In this document: positions 1-7,081 of the stretch, piece after piece
How positions within the stretch are numbered: position 1 is the stretch's first letter
How the letters are laid out: every line of letters starts with the position of its first letter
Source: Flavobacterium terrigena
GTDB taxonomy: Bacteria; Bacteroidota; Bacteroidia; Flavobacteriales; Flavobacteriaceae
Direction: 5' to 3'
Assembly (NCBI RefSeq): GCF_900108955.1
Contig: NZ_FNYA01000002.1
Coordinates: 372,001 to 436,000 of the forward strand
Length of the DNA: 64,000 nt
The notes under the pieces: generated by a model
Seen by the model: the letters and a program-made list of their open reading frames with translations, nothing else
What the model was told of the DNA's origin: nothing
The model's database searches: none
Translations under genes and position numbers: made by a program

Positions 1-915
1 TTAAAAGAATATAATGAATTGGTTAAAGTTAAAAATCTACAAAAAGCAAATGTTGACATTTCTAAACTAGACATAAAAAGAGTTTTACACCTAACTGCAG
101 ATGATGAATGGAGAGAAAACTTCCCATCTACCTCTGCTAATAAAGGGATAACAATAAGGGTTCTTGGAGCACATTCAGATATTGGAGGCGGTTATGCAGC
201 TTTACAAAAAGAAAATACTAAAATACATTTATTTAAAGTTGAAACTGGAACTAATGAAGATGAGATTAATAACCCTAAAATTGGTAAAAAAGAAATAGAG
301 CTTCAAAAATTTTTTATTAAAAATGGTTTCTGCAAACAAAATGAAATTAAATTTAAAAAAATTGGAGAAATTACAAAAAAAGTTAAAATTAATAATTTAG
401 AAACAAGTGTAGTTAATGGAGTTGTTTTACGATTAGAATCTGAAAAAATCATAAAACCTAGATATTCAACTGTTCCTCTATCAATTATGAAAGAAATCAG
501 TCAAAAAGCTGGAGTTCCATTTGTAAAAGATATAGGTGAAATTAAAAATAAAGAATCTGAAACTAAGCCTAAGCCATTTGAGTATGAAGTCCCAAAAGAT
601 TTAAAAAATTACTTAAAAATTGTTTCTGAAAATGCTAATGAAGATTATGAAAAATTATACAATAAAAAGATTATAAAAGCTAAAAGCAAATTAACAACAG
701 AAATAGTTCATAAAATTCGACATGAGTTTGTACATTTATCTTCAAATTTTAACAAACCGGCATTTAAATTACCTGTTATAGTAAAAAAATATAATTATGA
801 GGTAGTTTACAATCCAAATGAAGAGGAATTTATAAACAAAATGGCTTACATCAACCATCCTAGAATGTCTAACAAAATATCTAAACCTTATGAAAGGGAA
901 ATATTATCTCCTTAA
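1..915 (+). CDS. DUF2235 (Tle1-like) hydrolase, C-terminal part; 5' end outside window
   Basis: The frame is open from base 1, so this is the 3' portion of a longer gene; the TTG at 19 is not a credible start. Two blocks typical of DUF2235 alpha/beta hydrolases are visible: a 'HLTADDEWRENFP' stretch and, about 25 residues later, 'GAHSDIGGGY', which in Tle1-type phospholipase effectors carries the catalytic aspartate. The GxSxG nucleophile region must lie upstream of the window. Known for the family: several members are type VI secretion phospholipase effectors. The last 26 bases overlap a lipoprotein gene of the DUF2931 family, an arrangement that suggests an effector and a periplasmic partner. 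Function as a secreted lipase is inferred, not shown, because the N-terminal half is missing. Confidence 0.75.
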   Translation, partial: LKEYNELVKVKNLQKANVDISKLDIKRVLHLTADDEWRENFPSTSANKGITIRVLGAHSDIGGGYAALQKENTKIHLFKVETGTNEDEINNPKIGKKEIELQKFFIKNGFCKQNEIKFKKIGEITKKVKINNLETSVVNGVVLRLESEKIIKPRYSTVPLSIMKEISQKAGVPFVKDIGEIKNKESETKPKPFEYEVPKDLKNYLKIVSENANEDYEKLYNKKIIKAKSKLTTEIVHKIRHEFVHLSSNFNKPAFKLPVIVKKYNYEVVYNPNEEEFINKMAYINHPRMSNKISKPYEREILSP

Positions 916-2005
916 TGTTTTATTCTTAACAATATTTTTTTTTAGTTGTGAAGATAAAAACCAAAAAAAAATCAATCGAGAAATTGATATAGGTATTTGT
1001 CTTGGTGCGCCTAAATTTTTTACTGCTCATTATCCAATTGTTACAGCCTGTAAAAATGGTGGTATTATTGGTGGTATTTCAGATAGTAATGTTGGAGATA
1101 ATGAAGGTTGGACATCATGTGATTCATTTCAAACTATTGAAAGTGATGGTGATTATCCAGACAGTTTACATTTGGAATGGACAGATAAATTGAACTGTAA
1201 AAGGTTTGAAAAAGGTGTAAAACTTCCTTCGTCCATTATAAACAGCATAATAAATAAAGAACTTAAAAAAAATCTAAGTTATTATAATTTTGGTTTTAAA
1301 GTGAACTTTGCGCCTGGAGGTAATTTTTGTGTTTTTTTAAATGATATTGAAATAAAAAGAGGTGTTGCAAATTTTACTGAAATTGACTCTAATTGTGTTG
1401 CACAAGATGGTATAAGTAAAATTTCAACAGAGTATTATAATAAAGTTGGTTTAGATTTCAAAAATTGGGAAAAATCAGATCCACGATATGATTTAGGATT
1501 AGGATATTATACTGTGGACACTAACATGGTTTTCGGTTGGGCACATCTTATATCAAAAGAAGGTATTTTAACTAGAAATGATAATTTATACAAATCTAAA
1601 GAAGACGAAATTTATGGTGGTAAAATAATCACTTATGGAAATAGCTATTTGACCATACAAGATTTGGATTCTAAATCTAATAAATTTCAACTCCCCGTTT
1701 TGATCCAAACTTATTGGTATAAAGAAATTGGAAAAAGTCAAATATATAAATATACTAATGTTCCATTACCAAAGAATTTTGTAAAACTTTATACCACCCC
1801 ATACATTAATCCTAAAAACAATAAACTCACTAATTATAACCATTTAATCTTTGGTGTAGAAAAGGATGGTGTACATTGTATAATTTGGTTAGATGGTCCT
1901 GGCAAAAGAGAAAAATTAATGCGTTTTGAAGCTACTGATGCTATTATGTCTAAAGATAATAATGTTTACCCAGGAGGTTATGCAAAAAATATTATATATT
2001 ACTAG
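890..2005 (+). CDS. DUF2931 family lipoprotein, possible immunity partner of the DUF2235 protein
   Basis: Starts inside the end of the preceding gene (26-base overlap, different frame), so the two are translationally linked. The N-terminus is a lipoprotein signal: a hydrophobic run ending FFFSC, with the acylated cysteine near residue 20, so the protein should sit on a membrane facing the periplasm. The body fits DUF2931: an early 'GAPKFFTAHYP' segment, then a short motif around 'LHLEWTDKLN' followed by 'KLPSSIINSII'. DUF2931 genes are commonly found next to DUF2235 genes. A role in protecting the cell from the lipase-like partner is an inference from overlap, export and pairing. At 371 residues it is fairly long for the family. 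Confidence 0.7.
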   Translation: MKGKYYLLNVLFLTIFFFSCEDKNQKKINREIDIGICLGAPKFFTAHYPIVTACKNGGIIGGISDSNVGDNEGWTSCDSFQTIESDGDYPDSLHLEWTDKLNCKRFEKGVKLPSSIINSIINKELKKNLSYYNFGFKVNFAPGGNFCVFLNDIEIKRGVANFTEIDSNCVAQDGISKISTEYYNKVGLDFKNWEKSDPRYDLGLGYYTVDTNMVFGWAHLISKEGILTRNDNLYKSKEDEIYGGKIITYGNSYLTIQDLDSKSNKFQLPVLIQTYWYKEIGKSQIYKYTNVPLPKNFVKLYTTPYINPKNNKLTNYNHLIFGVEKDGVHCIIWLDGPGKREKLMRFEATDAIMSKDNNVYPGGYAKNIIYY

Positions 2006-2094
2006 TTGTTATTTAACGGCTAAAGATTTAGAAATAATATGATTGGGCAAGAAAAAAGTTTGGCTTGTGTTGTTACTTGTATTGAACAATTAAA

Positions 2095-2508
2095 TTAACT
2101 CATTTCTTCAATATATCTTCCAACTATTTTTAAATATTCAACTTTAATATCCTCATCTTTATTAAAATCAAGGTGAGGATAATTTTCTTGATTTTCAATC
2201 GGGTCATTTTTATCTATAAGCTCTAAGATATTTCCAATATGAAAAACATCGCAGTTCTCCTCTACCCAACTTTCTATCATTGCATTATAATTCTCATTTC
2301 CTTCAAGGATTGAATAAATTAAATTAATCATTTCAGATTTGTAATTGAAAACGACATAGCTATAAAATGAATTCTTTTCATCTAATGATAAACTTTCTTT
2401 TCTACTTATATATTCGTTAAATAAATCTCCTATAAAAGTTTCATTAATCTCTAAATCTGGCCTAAATTTTCTAAACCATTCCTTTACTTCGTTTTTCTCT
2501 GTTTTCAT
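2095..2508 (-). CDS. Hypothetical acidic protein (137 aa)
   Basis: I do not recognise a family. The protein is small, predicted soluble and rich in Glu/Asp, with no signal peptide or membrane segment. Its start codon overlaps the stop of the upstream 178-residue gene in an ATGA arrangement (2505-2508), so the two form an operon. Size, acidity and location beside an effector-like pair and a mobilization cassette would fit an immunity or accessory protein, but nothing in the sequence proves that. It converges on the DUF2931 gene with about 90 bases between the two stops. Confidence 0.5.
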   Translation of the reverse strand: MKTEKNEVKEWFRKFRPDLEINETFIGDLFNEYISRKESLSLDEKNSFYSYVVFNYKSEMINLIYSILEGNENYNAMIESWVEENCDVFHIGNILELIDKNDPIENQENYPHLDFNKDEDIKVEYLKIVGRYIEEMS

Positions 2509-3038
2509 AAATGTCTTGAATTAAAAGTTGGCTTTTTTGGATTACATAAAACAGCTATTAAATTATCATATTGCTCTTTGGAAATTACTTTATTATCTGA
2601 AAAATCATAACCAAAGACATCTTCAATTTGATATTTTATAAAATAACAAAAATAAAAACCAATTTTACCTTCAATCAAAAAAGTATTAAGTTCAATATAA
2701 AAATCTTCCGTTGGACTTATTTTGCTGTTATCTATATTTAAAATATTATTTAACATTAACATACTTGATACAAAGTCACTATCCATAACTATTTCGCTTA
2801 AAACTGCACGTTTTTTTCTATCTAAATCTTTTAAAAAGTCATTGATACACTTTTCAAAATATGTTTCATCTTCTGAATCTATATTTTTAAAGTAGTGGTT
2901 GGCCTCAATAAATTTGATACTTAAATTCCCAATTTCAGTATCAAATTGGGGATTTTCAGCTCTATTAAATAATAATAGATTAACTAATGGAATAAATGCT
3001 TTGTACTTAACTCTCTGGTTTGCTTTCTTGTTTTTCAT
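2505..3038 (-). CDS. Hypothetical protein (178 aa)
   Basis: No recognised family. The frame is open up to 3125, but I place the start at the ATG at 3036-3038 ('MKNKKANQRVKYKAF'), because the 29 residues upstream lie in a structured intergenic stretch and look unlike a natural N-terminus. The protein is predicted mostly helical and soluble, with a hydrophobic patch near 'FYFCYFIKY' that is too short and polar-flanked to call a membrane helix. It overlaps the following 137-residue gene by four bases, indicating co-translation. Possible accessory cargo of the mobile element; function unknown. Confidence 0.5.
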   Translation of the reverse strand: MKNKKANQRVKYKAFIPLVNLLLFNRAENPQFDTEIGNLSIKFIEANHYFKNIDSEDETYFEKCINDFLKDLDRKKRAVLSEIVMDSDFVSSMLMLNNILNIDNSKISPTEDFYIELNTFLIEGKIGFYFCYFIKYQIEDVFGYDFSDNKVISKEQYDNLIAVLCNPKKPTFNSRHL

Positions 3039-3137
3039 AAGTGTCAAAAAAAAATGCGTGAAGCAATAGCCAACCGAAATAGAGGTACTAGGAGACCCAA
3101 AAACCAGAAGACTACGCCCACGCAAGTATTTTGCACA

Positions 3138-3208
3138 GGCGTAAGTCTATTAATTTTGGTTTTTAAGAAGCTTCCTAGTTTTCTATTTCCAAATTAATAG
3201 CTTACGCG
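3138..3208. repeat. Long imperfect inverted repeat
   Basis: The arm at 3138-3159 (begins GGCGTAAG) pairs with the arm at 3189-3208 (ends CTTACGCG); the 29-base loop contains a further small palindrome GAAGCTTC near 3168-3175. A third related arm (GACTACGCC) lies at about 3111-3119. The structure sits upstream of the 178-residue gene and downstream of the 62-residue gene. There is no T-run that would make it a simple terminator. It could be a recombination site, a small RNA or a decayed repeat. Confidence 0.5.
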
Positions 3209-3290
3209 ATTAATAATATTTTACTAGATGTAAAATTAAAATATTCTTTTTAAATATTCTTATTGTTTTATTAAAATAAAAGTTTATTTT

Positions 3291-3479
3291 CTAGGAGTAT
3301 TTTTTTAATTTTCTTAGCAGATATTCGGTTGCTTCTGCATCTGAAAGTAGTGATTTCTTCTTAGTTGAAGTCTTAGTTTTATTGTTTAATGCAGATTGCA
3401 CACCAAGCATAGTGTATAAGCGAGATTTTTCTTTCTCGTTTAACGCTTCTATTACTTGATATGCAGTTTCTGCTAACAT
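3291..3479 (-). CDS. Small hypothetical protein downstream of relaxase (62 aa)
   Basis: Starts 5 bases after the relaxase stop, so it is read as the third gene of the mobilization operon. The N-terminal half ('AYQVIEALNEKEKSRLYTMLG') is a short amphipathic helical region; the C-terminus ends 'LLSDAEATEYLLRKLKK' after a lysine-rich linker. No known family is recognised. A closely similar tail, interrupted by a stop codon, occurs at 6645-6722, which shows that the gene type has been duplicated in this element. A role as a small DNA-binding or accessory mobilization protein is a guess from position. Confidence 0.55.
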   Translation of the reverse strand: MLAETAYQVIEALNEKEKSRLYTMLGVQSALNNKTKTSTKKKSLLSDAEATEYLLRKLKKYS

Positions 3480-3484
3480 TCTGT

Positions 3485-4417
3485 TTATTGTCTAAATTTT
3501 GGTTTGTTTGTTATTTTATTAATCTGTCTATCTTCTTGTCTAATATCACTTGAGTGTCTGTTATAATCTTGTGCGATTTCAATAGTAGATTTTTCAACTC
3601 CAGTTGATCTTTTCTCATTTGCTCTATTTCCAGTAGTAACTTCTGGAACAATAGAATGGTCTCTGATTTGTTCATAATTATTAAGTTTGATTTTTATGTT
3701 ATTCCATGATAATTTTTTGTGCACATCACTACCTTTATAATTGATAGCTTTAAATTCAAAGGAAATTCCAGATATATACCCTGTACTACTTTGATTTAGT
3801 TTTACTTGAACACCTTTTCCTTTTAATTTCTTAACGAAATCTTTGAGATTGACATTCTGATTTAAAATCTCAAAAATGATATTTTGAAATTCTAATCTTT
3901 CAGGAACATTTCCTGTTCGTAAACATTTTTCTATTTCGCCTTTACTTAATACATTACTTTCTTGCTTTGGTATAAGTTGGGTTAAATTGAATTTTTCCTC
4001 TAATTTTCTAACTAATGCTTCACTTCTTTTATAGTCTTGGCTATCAGATACCACATCACCAGAAAATTTAACACGATTGGCAACTAAATGAATGTGAGCA
4101 TGATCTTGATCTGTATGCCTGTAAACAACGTATTGATTATCGTCAAATCCCATACCTTCTAAATAGTCTCTTGCTAAATTTGAAAATTCTTCGTCTGATA
4201 GTTTATCGGAATAAGGTAAATTCAGAGAGGTATGATAAACAGCCTTTGAAAGATTTGGTTTCAGCTGTCTAACCAAATTGAATTCTTTAGTTTGTTGAAT
4301 AACTGTTCCCATATTAATATTTGTATCTATTATAGTACCAACGCCAGCATTTATCTTCTTTTCATTATACATCAATACTCCATAAAAATCCTTTCCTTTT
4401 ATCTGCTTGCTAATCAT
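3485..4417 (-). CDS. Relaxase / mobilization nuclease
   Basis: Expected to nick the element's oriT and lead the strand into a recipient cell during mobilization. The key evidence is the three-histidine metal-binding motif HAHIHLV (His106, His108, His110 of 310), preceded by 'YHTSLNLPYSDKLSDEE', both typical of relaxase domains in Bacteroidota mobilizable elements. The N-terminal segment 'MISKQIKGKDFYGVLMY' carries tyrosines that could serve as the nicking residue. The start overlaps the stop of mobC by four bases. The C-terminal 60 residues are polar and probably flexible. No coupling protein or mating-pair genes are in the window, so transfer would need a helper element, unless such genes lie to the left. 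Confidence 0.85.
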   Translation of the reverse strand: MISKQIKGKDFYGVLMYNEKKINAGVGTIIDTNINMGTVIQQTKEFNLVRQLKPNLSKAVYHTSLNLPYSDKLSDEEFSNLARDYLEGMGFDDNQYVVYRHTDQDHAHIHLVANRVKFSGDVVSDSQDYKRSEALVRKLEEKFNLTQLIPKQESNVLSKGEIEKCLRTGNVPERLEFQNIIFEILNQNVNLKDFVKKLKGKGVQVKLNQSSTGYISGISFEFKAINYKGSDVHKKLSWNNIKIKLNNYEQIRDHSIVPEVTTGNRANEKRSTGVEKSTIEIAQDYNRHSSDIRQEDRQINKITNKPKFRQ

Positions 4418-4761
4418 AATAAGAAAGCTATTTTAATTTCGTTTAATTTCGTATTCAAATCCAATAATTCGACATATAATCCTTTTACATCTGAATGGTT
4501 CTGATTTGCTTTTTTGGTTAGTTGATTCAAATTATTTCCAATACGACTTAACTCAATAAAAAGCTCCCTGTTGATACTTGGCATCGAATGTTTTGGTAAT
4601 TGTTTTTTTAAAGATCTAATTCTTATAAATTGAGTTACTGACAAACCAAAACATTTTGAATACTCTTCAATTTGAAGTTGTTCTTCAAGTGTCACTCTTA
4701 TATTTATTTGTAACATTTTTAAATCTTGAATTTGCTTCCTTGGTCGTGTCATCTTTTCCAA
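4414..4761 (-). CDS. mobC: MobC-family relaxosome accessory protein
   Basis: Small protein (115 aa) that would bind oriT and help the relaxase. An N-terminal basic segment 'TRPRKQ' is followed by a ribbon-helix-helix-like region ('INIRVTLEEQLQIEEYSK') and the typical MobC stretch 'LSRIGNNLNQLTKKAN'. Translation may start at 4761 or at the second ATG at 4752 ('MTRPRKQ'). The gene overlaps the relaxase start by four bases. Directly upstream lies a structured, gene-free stretch that is a good oriT candidate, as usual for mobC-relaxase cassettes. Confidence 0.8.
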   Translation of the reverse strand: MEKMTRPRKQIQDLKMLQINIRVTLEEQLQIEEYSKCFGLSVTQFIRIRSLKKQLPKHSMPSINRELFIELSRIGNNLNQLTKKANQNHSDVKGLYVELLDLNTKLNEIKIAFLL

Positions 4762-4819
4762 ATTTTTGAATAAATAAAAACCTTATTTATTCGTTTATCT
4801 GATGACAAATTTATTAGGG

Positions 4820-5080
4820 TTATTGCTAGCAAAAAAGCTTTGCCGTATGCAAAAAATGATACGGCAAATTTTGCAATAATCTATTTTCTATAAACAGGTG
4901 GATTAAAAAAATTAAGTAACTTAAAAATCTCAGACTTAAATAAATTTCAAAACTTTAATCAAATAAAATTCAAACAAAAATTTGGCTCTGCCAGCTAATC
5001 AATCTCAAACGGGGTGTGGGGTGAAACCCTGCCAAGCCATTCGACCAAAGGGAGGTTTTTGCTATCAAAAACATGGCTTG
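4820..5080. other. Candidate origin of transfer (oriT) with nested inverted repeats
   Basis: This is the core of the gene-free stretch 4762-5182 between mobC and the next operon. Two nested structures are visible. First: TTATTGC at 4820-4826 pairs with GCAATAA at 4873-4879, enclosing TTTGCCGTAT (4839-4848) and its complement (4859-4868). Second: CAAGCCAT at 5033-5040 pairs with ATGGCTTG at 5073-5080, enclosing GTTTTTG (5055-5061) and CAAAAAC (5066-5072). Between them lies an unusually G-rich stretch around 5011-5030. Position beside mobC and the relaxase is the main reason for the oriT call. An 80-codon frame at 4982 starts with TTG in this region and looks non-coding. Confidence 0.45.
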
Positions 5081-5133
5081 CTTCATGACAACCACATATT
5101 TTTAAGTTTACTCTTAAGGGGAAAAAATAAGCA

Positions 5134-5162
5134 TAAAAAAACCTTCACAATTGGTGAAGGTT
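5134..5162 (-). terminator. Rho-independent terminator of the 5183-6438 operon
   Basis: Perfect stem with arms AACCTTCAC (5140-5148) and GTGAAGGTT (5154-5162), followed on the minus strand by a run of T (A-run at 5134-5140 on the plus strand). It lies about 20 bases after the stop of the minus-strand gene at 5183. Confidence 0.8.
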
Positions 5163-5182
5163 TAACATTAAAAGTTATAAAA

Positions 5183-5692
5183 TTAGCAATCATTGTCTTC
5201 CATTTTTTTTCTTGTAGCTCTTAAAGTTTCAATAGCTTTTTCTACTTCAAAAAAATAAAATGGTGTATCTAATATTCCATTTAATGCTTTTTTGTATTGA
5301 TGTTTCTTAAGACTCATTCCCTCTTTGTTAAAATATATACAAGGATTTTTTGGATGCACTTTTTCTGGTGTATCTAAATCCCTTTTTTCTTTATTTGTTA
5401 ACTCAAAACGTTGAGAAGCTAAATATTCATACTTATTCAAATTCGTAAAATTATAAGATATTTTATCCCAATAATCTTCTTCCAAAAGAACTATCAAAGC
5501 TTTTCTTCTTGATAAAAAACATCTAATTTCTACTTCAATATAATTAAGCATTTCTTTGTTTTTAGCAACCAAATCATATAATACTTTTAATTGTTTTACA
5601 TTAAATAATTCTCCACTAACTGTTATCTTCTCTTTTGAAATATCATTACGTTTTAATTCATTAAATACGTTTTTTAGATTAGTTTTTATCAT
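5183..5692 (-). CDS. Hypothetical protein (169 aa), second gene of an unknown pair
   Basis: I do not recognise the family. The protein is basic and predicted soluble, with a hydrophobic core segment ('RKALIVLLEEDYW') and a C-terminal helical part ending in charged residues and 'NDC'. It overlaps the upstream 249-residue gene by four bases (5689-5692) and is followed by a clear terminator, so the two form a closed bicistronic unit. Its place between the candidate oriT and the Gabija module makes it likely cargo of the mobile element. Function cannot be stated. Confidence 0.55.
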   Translation of the reverse strand: MIKTNLKNVFNELKRNDISKEKITVSGELFNVKQLKVLYDLVAKNKEMLNYIEVEIRCFLSRRKALIVLLEEDYWDKISYNFTNLNKYEYLASQRFELTNKEKRDLDTPEKVHPKNPCIYFNKEGMSLKKHQYKKALNGILDTPFYFFEVEKAIETLRATRKKMEDNDC

Positions 5693-6438
5693 ATTCTTTT
5701 TCCTTTATTTTTCTTTAAATTCTGGTCTAATGAAATAATCTGTTTAACAGCTTGATTTAAATTTTGCTCCCTTTTAAAAATAAAAGGCATTTTTTGACAA
5801 GCAATACTTCCCAAGAGAAAATAGTCTCGCATGTTTAAATCTTGTTTTTCAATGTGATTTTTAATATAATAAGCCAATAAAACAGCTTCGTAATTATCTA
5901 TTGGCTCTTTTATTTTATCCATTTTTTGATACATGATGTCCCAAAAATTCTCTTGACTTTGAAGCGATTTTATAGACTGATTCAATAAGGTTTTATCCAT
6001 GATATGAGAAAATGATTCTAAAAAGCATTTACCATATTCCCACCTTCTCACATTCATTTGATCAATTAAGGCTTCATTTATAAACTCAAAGACATCAGAA
6101 TTTGATGAACTATTATTCTTTATGAATGCTTTAGAATGTAATTTATCAAACCAATCTCTATTGAAATCCATTAAATTATCCAATAAGATTAAACCGAAAT
6201 CAATAGAAATTTTAAAGTAAATGTTTGAATCTAAAATAAAGTTCTTTCTATCTGATTCTGATAATTTCTGAGAATCAGAACTATGTAACACCATAGCAAA
6301 AGACCTAGCCATTAAAGACTTTAATTCTTGTTCAGTAAAGAAAATAGACTCACTATTTAAATGCTTTTTCTGAAGATTTTCATATAAAATATATGTTGTT
6401 TTTTTTGGAGATAGTATCTCAAATTTCACTAACGGCAT
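5689..6438 (-). CDS. Hypothetical protein (249 aa), first gene of an unknown pair
   Basis: No recognised family. The sequence is mostly helical by composition, with no signal peptide, no membrane helix and no obvious catalytic motif. Segments such as 'ISIDFGLILLDNLMDFNRDW' and 'YEAVLLAYYIKNHIEKQ' suggest an all-alpha fold. It begins the bicistronic unit with the 169-residue gene and shares a four-base overlap with it. The upstream region (6439-6640) is extremely AT-rich and could hold the promoter. Regulatory, toxin-like and defence roles are all possible; none is supported directly. Confidence 0.5.
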   Translation of the reverse strand: MPLVKFEILSPKKTTYILYENLQKKHLNSESIFFTEQELKSLMARSFAMVLHSSDSQKLSESDRKNFILDSNIYFKISIDFGLILLDNLMDFNRDWFDKLHSKAFIKNNSSSNSDVFEFINEALIDQMNVRRWEYGKCFLESFSHIMDKTLLNQSIKSLQSQENFWDIMYQKMDKIKEPIDNYEAVLLAYYIKNHIEKQDLNMRDYFLLGSIACQKMPFIFKREQNLNQAVKQIISLDQNLKKNKGKRI

Positions 6439-6644
6439 AATGTTAATTTTTTAAATTTCATGCAAACAAAAGCTGAATTTATAAAAATAAAAAATTTAAT
6501 ATTCAAAAATATTTACGTATTTTAAGAATTATGTAATTTTCCTATATTTTGGATAGTGATATTGAATTACTCTATAATTTGAATTATAATATTATATATA
6601 TTAATACAAAAATATATTTGTGTATTTAGATTTTAATTCATAAA

Positions 6645-6722
6645 ATGAAAACTTTAATTTCTGATGCCGAGGCTACGGAATAACTTTTAAAAAAAAGAGG
6701 GGAAATACATTTAACTTATTAA
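6645..6722 (+). pseudogene. Decayed fragment related to the 62-aa mobilization-linked protein
   Basis: Translating from the ATG at 6645 gives MKTLISDAEATE, a stop, then LLKKRGEIHLTY and a stop. The SDAEATE...LL..K pattern matches the C-terminus of the small protein at 3291-3479 (SDAEATEYLLRKLKK), with a TAA where the tyrosine codon would be. The fragment is on the opposite strand and lacks the N-terminal half. It is a relic of a second copy. Confidence 0.5.
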
Positions 6723-6829
6723 GTATAATTACCAACAAATTAAGATGTTTTTATTTAATAAGTTTGAATTAAAAGTTTTAACATAGTAAGTATTAAAACC
6801 AATACAAATTTTACATGATAATATTGACA

Positions 6830-7048
6830 AGTAGATAATCGCTTGGTATCGATTTTACAAAACAGAAGAAGCTTAACCCTTACTACTGGATTAGTTATAG
6901 CATCAAAGTAGATTAAAAAAGGCATTTAGCGGGAAGCTGATTTAATAGAGATAGAATTATAATATCAAACTATTATTGATAAATTAAATCTGATAATGCA
7001 GATACAAAGTATATTTAATATACACCATCTTTTATTAGTGAAGTTATG
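6830..7048 (+). pseudogene. Possible decayed coding remnant upstream of the Gabija module
   Basis: Within the 640-base stretch without an intact gene (6439-7081), several short frames read like protein but are broken. One frame gives 'IDFTKQKKLNPYYWISYS' and ends near a stop at about 6913; another gives 'READLIEIEL', a TAA, then 'YQTIIDKLNLIMQIQS'. Both run in the plus direction, opposite to the Gabija genes. No family could be assigned. It may be an old gene disrupted when the defence module arrived, or chance. Confidence 0.25.
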
Positions 7049-7081
7049 ATACCGAAAGCCCTATTACTTTTATCATTTCAT

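Noticed and set aside
4982..5224. 80-codon plus-strand frame between mobC and the next operon
   Set aside because: It starts with TTG in the structured candidate oriT, runs through the terminator and overlaps the end of an opposite-strand gene; composition is not protein-like.
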